Assembly (NCBI GenBank): GCA_030765185.1
Contig: JAVCDE010000022.1
Span: 1 to 43,844 of the forward strand
DNA length: 43,844 nt
Direction of reading: 5' to 3'
From: Candidatus Aceula meridiana
GTDB lineage: Bacteria; Omnitrophota; Gorgyraeia; Zapsychrales; Aceulaceae
The notes below the pieces were generated by a model. The model did not search any database, was not told where the DNA came from, and saw only the letters and a list, made by a program, of their open reading frames with translations. The position numbers and the translations under genes were made by a program. Numbering within the stretch: position 1 is the stretch's first letter; each line of letters starts with the position of its first letter. This document shows positions 1-7,814 of the stretch, one piece after another.

Positions 1-51
1 ATGTTCACATACCAATAGAGGATAATCTGCCAAGCACTCTTGTGCTTAACG

Positions 52-86
52 AAAAACACCGCACCTTAAATCAAGATGCGGTGTTA
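52..86 (-). terminator. Rho-independent terminator after tRNA-Asn
   Basis: Read on the minus strand, an 8-bp GC-rich stem (ACACCGCA pairing with TGCGGTGT, loop about 13 nt) is followed directly by a run of T. It lies about 37 nt past the 3' end of the tRNA-Asn gene, so it would end the dnaX-recR-tRNA transcript. A second small hairpin (AAGCAC/GTGCTT) lies at 32-47. Nothing else is visible between 1 and 122. Confidence 0.8.
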
Positions 87-163
87 ACCGATAACGACCC
101 CGTTTTGTTGAGTCGTCAACATTGGCTCCCCCGCGTGGACTCGAACCACGGACCTATTGGTTA

Positions 164-750
164 CACTTAACCCGCTATTACTAACGGAAGTGGACTTTTT
201 CTTCTCCATGACTGACGTTTGTCCCTCGTCTTACTCGGGATAAACTTTGCTTCGTTCAGTTTTAGGAGGCAGGTGTATAGTCTCTGCACTTGCCCTCCGC
301 CAAAAATTTGACGGATGCTAGCTCAAGATTACCCTTCAAAGATGATTAGGGCTTCCTTGACTTAGCCTGCTTTTTCAATCCCGATTTCTCGAGAAAGCTG
401 CGTTTCGAACATGAACTTCGCGATGACAATTAGCGCAAAGAAGAACACATTTATCAAGCTCTTCAACAACCCTCTTCCAGCTTCTTGTGTATCCCTTTTG
501 AGATATGCTGAAATCTTTAGTCGAAGAAACTTTGTGATGAAGCTCTAAGGCCTCAACACACCGACTATAACCACATCGTTGGCATTTCCCACCCTTATGA
601 TCAACAGCCATTTGACGAATCTTCTTTCGTCGCTTGCGAACCGCATTTATAAGGTATTGCCGTCTGTCGTTATATGTGCGTTTATCCTTCTTTACCATCT
701 TGCCCTCTAGTTAATTCAATATTTCGCTGCGTTTTAAAAACGCAGTTTTC
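164..750 (-). ncRNA. Group I self-splicing intron in tRNA-Asn
   Basis: The 587-nt insert obeys the group I rules. The 5' exon ends in U (751) and the intron ends in G (164). An internal guide GCAGC near 722-726 can pair with the exon end GCUGU, placing a U.G wobble at the splice site. Core motifs resemble those of cyanobacterial tRNA-Leu introns: GGTAATCTTGAGC (about 321-333, P3-P5 region) and GTGCAGAGACTATAC (about 274-288, the P7 region). The HNH reading frame sits between P1 and the core. A perfect inverted repeat (CTGCGTTTT/AAAACGCAG) just after the splice site may extend P1 or form P2. The subgroup (IC3-like) is inferred from motif similarity only. Confidence 0.88.
375..698 (-). CDS. HNH homing-type endonuclease encoded in the intron
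   Basis: This 107-residue protein has a very basic N-terminus (residues 1-33) followed by an HNH fold. Its signatures are a Cys pair (KCQRCG, about 38-43), the LELHHK segment (about 51-56) and CVLLCANCHREVH near 84-96, which supplies the second zinc Cys pair and the catalytic His. ATG at 698 follows the purine-rich AGAGGGCAAG. The frame lies wholly within the group I intron, between P1 and the catalytic core, the usual place for a homing endonuclease. It probably cleaves intronless tRNA-Asn genes and so spreads the intron; that target is inferred. The length is short but complete for free-standing intron HNH proteins, and all metal and catalytic positions I can see are kept. Confidence 0.85.
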   Translation of the reverse strand: MVKKDKRTYNDRRQYLINAVRKRRKKIRQMAVDHKGGKCQRCGYSRCVEALELHHKVSSTKDFSISQKGYTRSWKRVVEELDKCVLLCANCHREVHVRNAAFSRNRD

Positions 751-786
751 ACAGCCAACCGCTCTACCAGCTGAGCTACAGGGGAA

Positions 787-946
787 TGATTCTTAACAAA
801 GAACAGTAGAAATTCCCACGCGCAAGCTTCCTTAGCTCTTTACAGGAAAGCTGTGCAGGGGAATGTTTTCTATATTTTAAAGAACAGTAGAAATTCCCAC
901 GCGCAAGCTTCCTTAAATCTTTGCTAGGAAAGCTATGGAGTGGAAT
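787..946 (-). repeat. Tandem structured repeat at the 5' flank of tRNA-Asn (2 copies)
   Basis: Two copies with a period of about 77-81 bp lie directly upstream of tRNA-Asn. Each holds a long imperfect stem-loop (AGCTTTCCT against AGGAAGCTT with GCGC/GTGC below). Each begins, on the tRNA strand, with a copy of the tRNA 5' end (ATTCCCC at 858-864; degenerate at 941-946) and ends with its inverse complement GGGAAT (812-817 and 893-898). The inverse copy next to the tRNA can pair either with the mimic or with the true tRNA 5' end. The same architecture with different sequence is found at 11914-12105 and 12682-12765. Confidence 0.8.
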
Positions 947-990
947 AATTTTTTATCAAAAAACAATAACCAAATTATACTGAAAAGTTC

Positions 991-1599
991 TCAATTGTCA
1001 ACTAGGATTTCTCGGCGTGAATTCATCGACGCGCCCAGCGTTGAAATGTCTGAATATTCTAATGCGCTTCCTAAAGGAATTCCTACGCCAATACGACTCA
1101 CCTTAACGCCTAAGGGCCTCAATTCCTGCGTAAGATACATTGATGTGGTTTCTCCTTCAGTATCAGCATCTGTCGCGATAATCACTTCATCAATGCTTTG
1201 ATTCTTAATACGATTAATCAATTGGCTAATCCGTAAAGTCTCTGGGCCTCTTCCCTCCGAAGGATTAATCGCCCCAAGCAAAACATGATAACTACCATGA
1301 TACTGCCCAGTTTTTTCAATAGCCAAAACATCCTTAGGATTCTCAACAATACAAATAGTATGATCATCACGGTTTGTTGCCGAACAAATCATGCAAATTT
1401 CGGTTTCACTTAAATTGTTACAAATGCGGCAGAAACTTAAATTATCTTTAATTTTTAGAATGTCCTCAGAAAGCCCGTGAGCCTCTTCTCTCGAATTATC
1501 TAAAAGCCAAAAAACAATGCGCTCCGCGCTTCTTCGGCCAATGCCGGGAAGTTTGGTGAGTCTTTCAATAAGATTTTCAACAATTCTTGGATATGCCAT
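991..1599 (-). CDS. recR: Recombination mediator protein RecR
   Basis: RecR forms a ring clamp that works with RecO/RecF to load RecA on gapped DNA. The 202-residue protein is full length. The N-terminal helix-hairpin-helix has the LPGIGRRSAERI motif (about 17-28). A four-cysteine zinc finger follows (C57, C60, C69, C72), then a Toprim domain with the IVENPKDVLAIE and DADTEGE segments. It starts 9 bp after the dnaX stop, the common dnaX-recR arrangement, but the small ybaB gene often found between them is absent. The tRNA-Asn repeats begin about 45 bp downstream, so recR and the tRNA may share a transcript. Confidence 0.97.
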   Translation of the reverse strand: MAYPRIVENLIERLTKLPGIGRRSAERIVFWLLDNSREEAHGLSEDILKIKDNLSFCRICNNLSETEICMICSATNRDDHTICIVENPKDVLAIEKTGQYHGSYHVLLGAINPSEGRGPETLRISQLINRIKNQSIDEVIIATDADTEGETTSMYLTQELRPLGVKVSRIGVGIPLGSALEYSDISTLGASMNSRREILVDN

Positions 1600-1608
1600 T
1601 AAATTCCT

Positions 1609-3225
1609 TTAAGCTTTGTGGCGATGCCAACGATGAGTAACTTTTCCCTGAAATTTCTCTAAAGTTGATTTTAAGTGCGGCTCATCTTCTTTTTTACCTT
1701 GATCCGCAACAATACAAAATTCAAGACGAATTTTGCAACGAAGCCGTTCGGCCAAAATTGATTCAATCAAATCTTTATTTTGCTTTTCATCTAAAGTCTC
1801 TTTGTGAAAAACAGCCTCCTCAGGAAAACTAACCGTTAGCTTATTTTCACTCACTTCAAATGGGTCTCCCTCTTGCAAATAGGTCGCCAATGACATTCTT
1901 TTTCGACTCACCGCAGATGTCAGAGAATCCCATAATTTTCGAATATTTTCTATATTCATTTTTTCAGGCAAAATAGCAGGATCTATTTTCTGAGCCTCTT
2001 TTTTTTCATTCTTTTCTTTTGGCTTAGCATCTGAAGAAAAATCAAGATGCCCTTTTTTATTGGCAATCATCTCAAGGGCAGATATTTTTGATGATGTCTT
2101 TGCATCTTCCGCAACATCTTTAGGCAAAATATCCTTATCCTGACACGTTAATTTTGCAAGCGCAACTTCAAGACAAATACGCAAAGAATCCATGATGCGG
2201 GCATCATCTTGCGCTTTAAGTAAAGTGTCAATGGCAAACAAGATTTCTTGAATAGTAAAGCTCTCTGTCTGCTTAAGCAGCATTTCTTTAAGAGCCACAG
2301 GATAATCGACCAGCCGGCCTAAAGACTTGCCTCCAACTTTAATCACCATTAAATGACGAAAATGCTCAACCAAGTTTCGGAAAAGCTGCTTAACATCTTT
2401 TCCCTGATCTAAAATTTTATCCAAAATCTGCAAACCTAAAGCGCAATCCTTTACGGCAATGCTGTCTGTTAAGTCAAACAGCCATTGCGTTTCAACAAGC
2501 CCTAGCATACTGGTAACATCGCTTGTCTTAATGGTTTGCTGGCTTAAGGCACTTAGCTGATCTAGGACGCTTAATGCATCTCTTAGGCTTCCCATTGAGG
2601 CCTTGGCAATCGCGTGCAAGGCATCAGGCTCAATTTTAAATTTTTCTTGCTTGCAGACACTTGAAAGACTTTCGATCGTTGTTTTAACTGAAATCCGCTT
2701 AAAATCAAAACGCTGGCAGCGCGATAAAATTGTTGCTGGAACCTTATTAGGTTCTGTTGTCGCAAAAATAAATTTTACATGCTCAGGCGGCTCCTCGAGC
2801 GTTTTTAAAAGCGCATTAAAAGCCTCAGTTGTGAGCATATGGACCTCATCGACAATATAAACTTTATAGCGGCCATAGGTTGGAGCAAACTTTACATTCT
2901 CTCGAAGCGTACGAATTTCATCAATCCCGCGATTCGAGGCGCCATCGACTTCAATAACATCAAAACTTGTTCCCTTAGCAACATCCGCACACGAAGAACA
3001 TTTTCCGCAAGGTGTTGCGGTTGGCCCATCCTGACAATTAAGAGATTTTGCAAAAATACGCGCGCATGATGTTTTTCCAATCCCTCGCGGCCCGCAAAAT
3101 AAATAGGCATGCGCTAACCGTTTTAATTGAATAGATTTCTTAAGAAGATCCGTGATATGGTTCTGACCAGCAACCTCATCAAATGTTTGAGGACGGTATT
3201 TTCTCGCTAAAACAACATAAGACAT
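1609..3225 (-). CDS. dnaX: DNA polymerase III subunit gamma/tau
   Basis: This is the clamp-loader ATPase of the replicative polymerase. The 538-residue protein carries the typical N-terminus, Walker A GPRGIGKT (45-52), a zinc module (C64, C73, C76, C79), a Walker B VDEVHML segment and the SRCQRFDFKR sensor region, followed by the domain III collar. A charged, lysine-rich linker (about 375-425) leads to a C-terminal tau-like domain. I see no obvious A-rich slippery run that would force a gamma form, but this was not tested. It begins a short operon with recR and follows the MscS gene on the same strand with a 16-bp gap. Confidence 0.96.
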   Translation of the reverse strand: MSYVVLARKYRPQTFDEVAGQNHITDLLKKSIQLKRLAHAYLFCGPRGIGKTSCARIFAKSLNCQDGPTATPCGKCSSCADVAKGTSFDVIEVDGASNRGIDEIRTLRENVKFAPTYGRYKVYIVDEVHMLTTEAFNALLKTLEEPPEHVKFIFATTEPNKVPATILSRCQRFDFKRISVKTTIESLSSVCKQEKFKIEPDALHAIAKASMGSLRDALSVLDQLSALSQQTIKTSDVTSMLGLVETQWLFDLTDSIAVKDCALGLQILDKILDQGKDVKQLFRNLVEHFRHLMVIKVGGKSLGRLVDYPVALKEMLLKQTESFTIQEILFAIDTLLKAQDDARIMDSLRICLEVALAKLTCQDKDILPKDVAEDAKTSSKISALEMIANKKGHLDFSSDAKPKEKNEKKEAQKIDPAILPEKMNIENIRKLWDSLTSAVSRKRMSLATYLQEGDPFEVSENKLTVSFPEEAVFHKETLDEKQNKDLIESILAERLRCKIRLEFCIVADQGKKEDEPHLKSTLEKFQGKVTHRWHRHKA

Positions 3226-3241
3226 TTATATTCTCTTTGAT

Positions 3242-4258
3242 TTAAGTTTTAATAATCCGGTATGTTGGGTACGCAAAATTCACTTTTGATTCTTTTTCAA
3301 AATCTTCTAAAATTAAACGGCAGAGCTCGTCTTCTGTTGAGCGCCGACGCTTGGCCTCGGTTAAATAACGCAACGTCAACTCTACCCCGCTATCTTTAAT
3401 ATTAACATAAACAATCGGGCTAAACTTCTGATAATAAATCATATAGTGGTGCGCCATACGATCGATTGCATTTTTAACGATGTTTTCCATGCCTTCGGCT
3501 TGTTTTTGTGCATGGGTGAGTATAATTTCTTTTCCCCGCATCCAATCGCTTTCAAATGTTAAAAGAAGTGGAATTTCATTCCAAATAAACTCAAAGCCAC
3601 GATTGTAGTTATAGAGTTCTCTCTTGAAAACAAAACTATTAGGAACATTAACAATACGCCCTGTGCTTTGATCGGCATCAACCCAGTTGCCGATCTCTAG
3701 CAAGGATGTCTGAAATAAACGGATGTCGATAACGTCCCCTTTAACCCCACCGAGTTCAATGCGGTCTCCAACCTCAAACGGCCTTCGTATGAGAATTAAA
3801 AACCAGCCAGCCATAGACAAAATAACTTCCTGGAGAGCAAGGGCGATTCCCGCAGAAGCAACCCCTAAAAAAATTGTTATTGATCCAATGTTCTTAATCC
3901 AAATCAGAATGATAAAAAGAATAAGAAAAATATTCACAATATAAATAATATTTTTACGAAGAATATGGCGAGCTTTAATATTCTTAACACGTCGGTTGGA
4001 AATACGTACCAAAATAAAAATAAGAAAATAACAAAGTACCATGACCAGAACTGTCTGAATAAACTTTTGCTGCATCTCTTCCCACCCTTCTCCAATAACC
4101 GAAGAGAATACCGGAGAAAGTTTTTCAAGAAAACCCTGAGGCGCTAAAGGATTTGAGGATACAGTATCAACCCCTTGGGCAAAAACCGCTGAGGAAAGAC
4201 AAAAAATCAAAGAAAAAACAATCGCAAAAAGAAAACACTTTATTCCCGCCTTAATCAC
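3242..4258 (-). CDS. mscS: MscS-family small-conductance mechanosensitive channel
   Basis: This is a membrane channel that releases solutes on osmotic downshock. I place the start at GTG 4258 because it follows an AAAGGAG ribosome-binding site; an upstream in-frame GTG at 4303 would lie upstream of the promoter -10 box. The protein then has 338 residues. It opens with a signal-peptide-like segment ending AVFAQ. A periplasmic stretch and transmembrane helices come next, then the pore helix (GVASAGIALALQE), the beta domain (RRPFEVGDRIELGGVKGDV) and the NVPNS segment. The C-terminal alpha/beta domain ends near LPTYRII-like sequence. The N-terminal signal and periplasmic segment make it longer than E. 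coli MscS. Confidence 0.9.
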   Translation of the reverse strand: MIKAGIKCFLFAIVFSLIFCLSSAVFAQGVDTVSSNPLAPQGFLEKLSPVFSSVIGEGWEEMQQKFIQTVLVMVLCYFLIFILVRISNRRVKNIKARHILRKNIIYIVNIFLILFIILIWIKNIGSITIFLGVASAGIALALQEVILSMAGWFLILIRRPFEVGDRIELGGVKGDVIDIRLFQTSLLEIGNWVDADQSTGRIVNVPNSFVFKRELYNYNRGFEFIWNEIPLLLTFESDWMRGKEIILTHAQKQAEGMENIVKNAIDRMAHHYMIYYQKFSPIVYVNIKDSGVELTLRYLTEAKRRRSTEDELCRLILEDFEKESKVNFAYPTYRIIKT

Positions 4259-4294
4259 AGTACCACTCCTTTTTAAAATATTACTTATAAAAAC

Positions 4295-4322
4295 ATTATA
4301 CACAATTTTAGAAATTTGTCCC
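4295..4322 (-). promoter_or_regulatory. Sigma-70-type promoter for mscS-dnaX-recR
   Basis: The -10 box is a perfect TATAAT (4295-4300) and the -35 box is GGGACA (4317-4322, 4 of 6 matches), with a 16-bp spacer. The box sits about 35 bp upstream of the GTG at 4258 and rules out the longer mscS start at 4303. Confidence 0.6.
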
Positions 4323-4388
4323 TTAAATTCTCATGAAAAAACCGCTATTTTAACAGCAGATTAGAACATTCTTGAGTTATTCAAAAAA

Positions 4389-4685
4389 TTATCCTGAAAA
4401 CTGAAACCCAATTTTCCCCAAAGCTCGGGCTAATGCGTACATTACCGCAACACCAAAGATAAGTAGCCCGATCCCAACGATAACAATAGTTGTTGTTTGT
4501 TTCTTTTTGTGAATTCGCCGTTGGATTACATCGTAAATCAACACCGCAAGCCGATTTTCGCTAATATCACCGTTTTCATCTTTAACTTTTGTAGGATTGA
4601 TATCAAGCGATCGTGCATATTCCATCAAAGCTTTTTGACGTTGTTTTTCATCAGGGATAGCGAGTATCGTGCCTATTTTATCCAC
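4389..4685 (-). CDS. Small single-pass membrane protein, unknown function
   Basis: I do not recognise this 98-residue protein. Residues 1-60 are soluble and charged, with a KALMEYARSLDINPTKVKD stretch that looks helical. Residues about 65-88 form one hydrophobic membrane helix with glycine and alanine, and the tail is short. A GTG start at 4685 lies 8 bp after the stop of the two-receiver response regulator, so the two are probably cotranscribed and translationally linked. No Shine-Dalgarno motif is evident. It may anchor or report to the response regulator, but that is only context. Confidence 0.6.
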   Translation of the reverse strand: MDKIGTILAIPDEKQRQKALMEYARSLDINPTKVKDENGDISENRLAVLIYDVIQRRIHKKKQTTTIVIVGIGLLIFGVAVMYALARALGKIGFQFSG

Positions 4686-4693
4686 GTGTTTGC

Positions 4694-5506
4694 CTAAGGG
4701 GTTGAAGGGATTTCAAGATATTTAGTAATACTTTCAATAAAAGTAAATTCATTAAATCTTCCAAGATTGGCGGTTGCTCCGGCCTCCATAGCAGCAGTTT
4801 TGGCATCATCGATCAGCATAGCTTTTTGGCGAACAGTTGTGCTTCCTAGATCCTCTGTGCTAAAAAAATTAAAAATCAAAATGGGCCGATTTTTAAACTG
4901 TGCCATTTGGCGTAAGATTTTGATTACCTCATCTCCGGTCATTCCATACAAAGGTACCTCAAGAATAAGCACGTCGGGTGCAAATTGCACAACCTTAGTA
5001 ATGATCTCCGCGCCATCTTTTGCCAATTCGACTTCACAGCCTGCTTTTTTTAATTGAAATACCATTGTTTCTAAAATATTGCGATCCGCGCCACCCAAGA
5101 CAACCTTCTTGTCATGATGAACAACTTTAAAGCTGGCCCGTGAAAGAAGTGCCTCTACCTTTCCAAGTAGTTGAACCGGCTCAAAAGGTTTTCTTAGAAA
5201 TTCATCGACTCCCATAACGCGGAAGGAATCTTCCATCTGACCGCGCGCAGTTAAAATAAGTACAGGAATATCAACGGTTGCAGGATTTTCTTTTAACTTT
5301 TTATAAAAAGTAAAGCCATCCATAACCGGCATAACAACATCGCTGATAATTAAATCAGGACAATCCCGAAAAACACGCTCAACCCCCTCTTGGCCATTGC
5401 CGGCACTGATAACATCATACCCAGCGGCCGTAAGGCGCATGCAAATTACCTTGAGGATGTCTTCTTCGTCCTCGAGCACAAGTATTTTCTTTTTTATCTC
5501 TTCCAT
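4694..5506 (-). CDS. Response regulator with two receiver domains (second degenerate)
   Basis: The 270-residue protein has two CheY-like domains and no output domain. The first (about 5-120) keeps the acidic pair in LVLEDEED, the phospho-acceptor Asp in DLIISDVVMP, the Thr in LTARG and the Lys in RKPFEP. The second (about 133-265) has Glu in place of the acceptor Asp (LILEVPL), no acidic pair (LGGADRN) and no clear conserved Lys, so it probably is not phosphorylated. I chose ATG 5506 (MEEIKKKILVLE); ATG at 5542 would overlap the upstream gene by 23 bp. No kinase gene is adjacent. It overlaps or abuts the 177-residue secreted protein gene, so the two are likely cotranscribed. Confidence 0.88.
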   Translation of the reverse strand: MEEIKKKILVLEDEEDILKVICMRLTAAGYDVISAGNGQEGVERVFRDCPDLIISDVVMPVMDGFTFYKKLKENPATVDIPVLILTARGQMEDSFRVMGVDEFLRKPFEPVQLLGKVEALLSRASFKVVHHDKKVVLGGADRNILETMVFQLKKAGCEVELAKDGAEIITKVVQFAPDVLILEVPLYGMTGDEVIKILRQMAQFKNRPILIFNFFSTEDLGSTTVRQKAMLIDDAKTAAMEAGATANLGRFNEFTFIESITKYLEIPSTP

Positions 5507-5519
5507 ATATTTTTTTAAG

Positions 5520-6053
5520 CTACATCCGTTTATATTCATCAATCATCTTTTCAACTTTAGCATCTATCTTCTCTAGCTCTTCTTCAGCCATCTTATCGCC
5601 AATTTCTTGCATGTCAATTTTCTTCTTTTCTATTTTCTCCAAATTCGGCTTCTGGCTCATCATTATATAGGATTTGATCTCATTTATTTTTAAAACTATT
5701 TCTTGAATTTTTTCCTGAATTACCATTTTTATTTTTTTTTGATTTTCCTTTGAAAAAAAACCTTTCACGCTCGCTTCAATCTCCTCTGATCCAGGAAAAG
5801 AATTGTTCTTTTGTGATTGCGAAAAAAACAAATTATCCGTCACTTCGTCTTCTCTAATACGAATTTTCTGAATCTCGCTGGCGTAATACGTCACTGAGAA
5901 CCCAACTCCGGAATCAACCTTAATATACCTATCTGTTTTTTCAACAATATTGCCTTCGATGATCTTTCCAGATTTTAATTCAATAACGGCAGACTCTGCG
6001 GTTGAGCAGAATACGCTAAGGAGCAAAATAATAAAAAAAGAAAAAATTCGCAT
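5520..6053 (-). CDS. Secreted or periplasmic protein, unknown function
   Basis: Residues 1-21 form a signal peptide (hydrophobic core FFIILLLSVFC, cleavage near STAESA). A cysteine at 16 leaves open a lipoprotein-like signal, but no proper lipobox context follows. Residues 22-70 look like a small beta barrel (VIELKSGKIIEGNIVEKTDRYIKV). This pattern is frequent in hypothetical exported proteins of this kind of genome. Residues 90-177 are lysine- and glutamate-rich and probably coiled coil. It lies 72 bp downstream of the riboswitch-controlled gene on the same strand and may belong to its transcript. I cannot assign a function. Confidence 0.7.
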   Translation of the reverse strand: MRIFSFFIILLLSVFCSTAESAVIELKSGKIIEGNIVEKTDRYIKVDSGVGFSVTYYASEIQKIRIREDEVTDNLFFSQSQKNNSFPGSEEIEASVKGFFSKENQKKIKMVIQEKIQEIVLKINEIKSYIMMSQKPNLEKIEKKKIDMQEIGDKMAEEELEKIDAKVEKMIDEYKRM

Positions 6054-6125
6054 GATTTCCTTCTAATGAAAAAATTGTTTAATAATTTAATTCATTATAG
6101 CATTAAAAGCTTAGACGCTATATTT

Positions 6126-7736
6126 TTATTTCTCAGAAATTTGCGAAAATTCGACTCCGAGCATCTTGCTTTTTTCAAAGGACTTTTGAAGCTCAAATGG
6201 GTTAATGCCTGCGTCCATTAAGACAACCCAGGCTGTCGACGCTAAACTTAAAACTTGCGGATTGTGAGAAAACCAACCAAAAGGAATCCATCCGCGCTTC
6301 GAGGAATAGGCATATGCAGCCTTTTTGTCAGGGAGCTCCTGGCGCAAAAGCTCAATGCCATCTCGCATCTGCTGCGCATCAGATAGAGCGCGATCAGACC
6401 ACAGAGGATTGGAGATCTCATAATATTTTGCAATATTACGAGCCGCACAAATAGCTCCAGCCGTCCATTCTACTGAAACACGATCATGCTCTGCTGTAAA
6501 TCCAACTCCTAAAAACTCACCAAAATCATCCTTTGCGCCCGCAAGCTTGCACACAGTTTCCCACATCTGATAACTGGTCCCTTCGCCGAACCATGAATCA
6601 ATTTTTTTACAACCTAAAGCAAGAATGCCCCACGTTTGAACATCCGTTGCAAAATGATCTTGCGAAGGCATCCATTGACCATTTACAAAATGCATCCCCT
6701 GATCAAAACATTTTAACTCTTCATTCCAAACACTTTGAAAATAGATTTCTATCTTTTTAAGTGCTTGGAGATAAGTTTCTTTTTGTGTTACCTGATAAAG
6801 CATGCGAAATGCTGCATACCAAGAAAGATTATTTTCGGTTGAAATAAGATTATACCAACCTTTCCCATCATCGCCCTCTTTGAAATATGTGCCGATAGGC
6901 GCCATGCGGATCCCACCATTTTCGGTTTGTAAAAAAATTGCCGCTCTGGCCAACTCCTCGGCTAAGCAAAGCTCGATCGTACCCTTAGGAGGAAAATACT
7001 TTTTCGATTTTTTATCAAAATATTTCTTATGAAACAGATGTACAGACGCCATTGCAACCCAGGCATTCTCCCCGGCTACTGGCTTCCAGTCCTCCCAATG
7101 GACAGTGGGCCAAGTCGGAAACCCGGAAAAATGTGTTTTTCCATCAAGAGGGTCCTGTGTATTATATTTTCCATTGGCATTAATAATGCGAAAAATAAAA
7201 CCTCTCTGACCAAAATTATCAAGGTTAGAAGAAACTGCATCCGGATTATTTTCATCATAGACAAATTGGTTAATCGGAAACCCTGCCCTTATATTACTTA
7301 ATTCGCCAACTGACCCTTGCCAGTACATATTAAGAGGTAAAAGCGCCGCTTCAAGATCCTGTGGCGTTCCTAAAAGCGTACGGACAATTTGGCTAACGGC
7401 ACCATCATAAACAACCAATCCCTCTTCGACAATCATGCGCTCAATAATTCCATCGATAGAATCAGTTTCTGATATCTCGGCATAAACTTCTTTTTTATCC
7501 TCAATCTGAATATCAAAGCTTAGAGGAAGCTGCGTTTCCGCACTAATATTTTCTCTTATCCATTTAATTAGTTTCGGGTCTGAATCACGCATTAAGGCCT
7601 CCGTTTTATTTTCTAAATTGAGATCCTTTTGATATCGGTTTCTCTCAAAGTCAAAAGCAAGGGGATTTGCAAAGGCAAAATTTGCAGAAAAAATAAGCAC
7701 TAGGGTTACAACAAACACAAAAAAACTTTTGGTCAT
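6126..7736 (-). CDS. Secreted alpha/alpha-toroid-like protein under a c-di-GMP riboswitch
   Basis: The 536-residue protein begins at ATG 7736 behind a strong GGAGG. Residues 1-24 are a signal peptide ending FANFAFA. The rest is helix-rich with regularly spaced Trp, Tyr, His and Gly clusters (FPTWPTVHWEDW, ENAWVAMAS, TENNLSWYAAFRML, ATDVQTWGILAL, VEWTAGAICAARN). That pattern resembles six-hairpin glycosidase-type toroids that bind or cut polysaccharide. I cannot name a family or a catalytic pair, so activity is unproven. Control by c-di-GMP suggests a role in exopolysaccharide or surface-attachment behaviour. Confidence 0.65.
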   Translation of the reverse strand: MTKSFFVFVVTLVLIFSANFAFANPLAFDFERNRYQKDLNLENKTEALMRDSDPKLIKWIRENISAETQLPLSFDIQIEDKKEVYAEISETDSIDGIIERMIVEEGLVVYDGAVSQIVRTLLGTPQDLEAALLPLNMYWQGSVGELSNIRAGFPINQFVYDENNPDAVSSNLDNFGQRGFIFRIINANGKYNTQDPLDGKTHFSGFPTWPTVHWEDWKPVAGENAWVAMASVHLFHKKYFDKKSKKYFPPKGTIELCLAEELARAAIFLQTENGGIRMAPIGTYFKEGDDGKGWYNLISTENNLSWYAAFRMLYQVTQKETYLQALKKIEIYFQSVWNEELKCFDQGMHFVNGQWMPSQDHFATDVQTWGILALGCKKIDSWFGEGTSYQMWETVCKLAGAKDDFGEFLGVGFTAEHDRVSVEWTAGAICAARNIAKYYEISNPLWSDRALSDAQQMRDGIELLRQELPDKKAAYAYSSKRGWIPFGWFSHNPQVLSLASTAWVVLMDAGINPFELQKSFEKSKMLGVEFSQISEK

Positions 7737-7752
7737 AATTCCTCCAGACAAA

Positions 7753-7786
7753 TAAAAAACCCTTTAAAAAAAGGATTTAAAGGGTC
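7753..7786 (-). terminator. Expression-platform terminator of the c-di-GMP riboswitch
   Basis: On the minus strand a stem ACCCTTTAAA / TTTAAAGGGT is followed by six T, ending 8 nt before the GGAGG of the secreted-protein gene. Its position between aptamer and start codon is what a transcription-attenuating riboswitch needs. Confidence 0.8.
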
Positions 7787-7814
7787 ACTGTAATTACGGC
7801 ATAACATATTTTAT

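Larger units (their letters stand above)
123..785 (-). tRNA. tRNA-Asn(GTT), interrupted by a group I intron
   Basis: The gene is in two exons: 785-751 and 163-123. Joined, they give a 76-nt tRNA with encoded CCA. The acceptor pairs TCCCCTG with CGGGGGA, the D arm is GCTC/GAGC, the anticodon stem is GTTGG/CCAAT, the loop is CTGTTAA, and the T arm is CGTGG/CCACG. The anticodon is GTT (Asn). Neither half folds as a tRNA alone. The break falls inside the anticodon, between nucleotides 35 and 36, so the tRNA is functional only after splicing. A structured tandem repeat lies immediately upstream of the 5' exon, and a terminator lies downstream. Confidence 0.93.

Noticed and set aside
787-946. CRISPR or simple satellite at tRNA-Asn
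   Set aside because: Only two units, with internal stem-loops and copies of the tRNA 5' end; no spacers and no cas genes.
935-1201. Plus-strand frame of 88 residues over the recR 3' end
   Set aside because: It lies antisense to recR, and its sequence shows no family features.
4259-4303. Longer mscS start at GTG 4303
   Set aside because: The -10 box TATAAT overlaps this stretch, and a good ribosome-binding site precedes GTG 4258.
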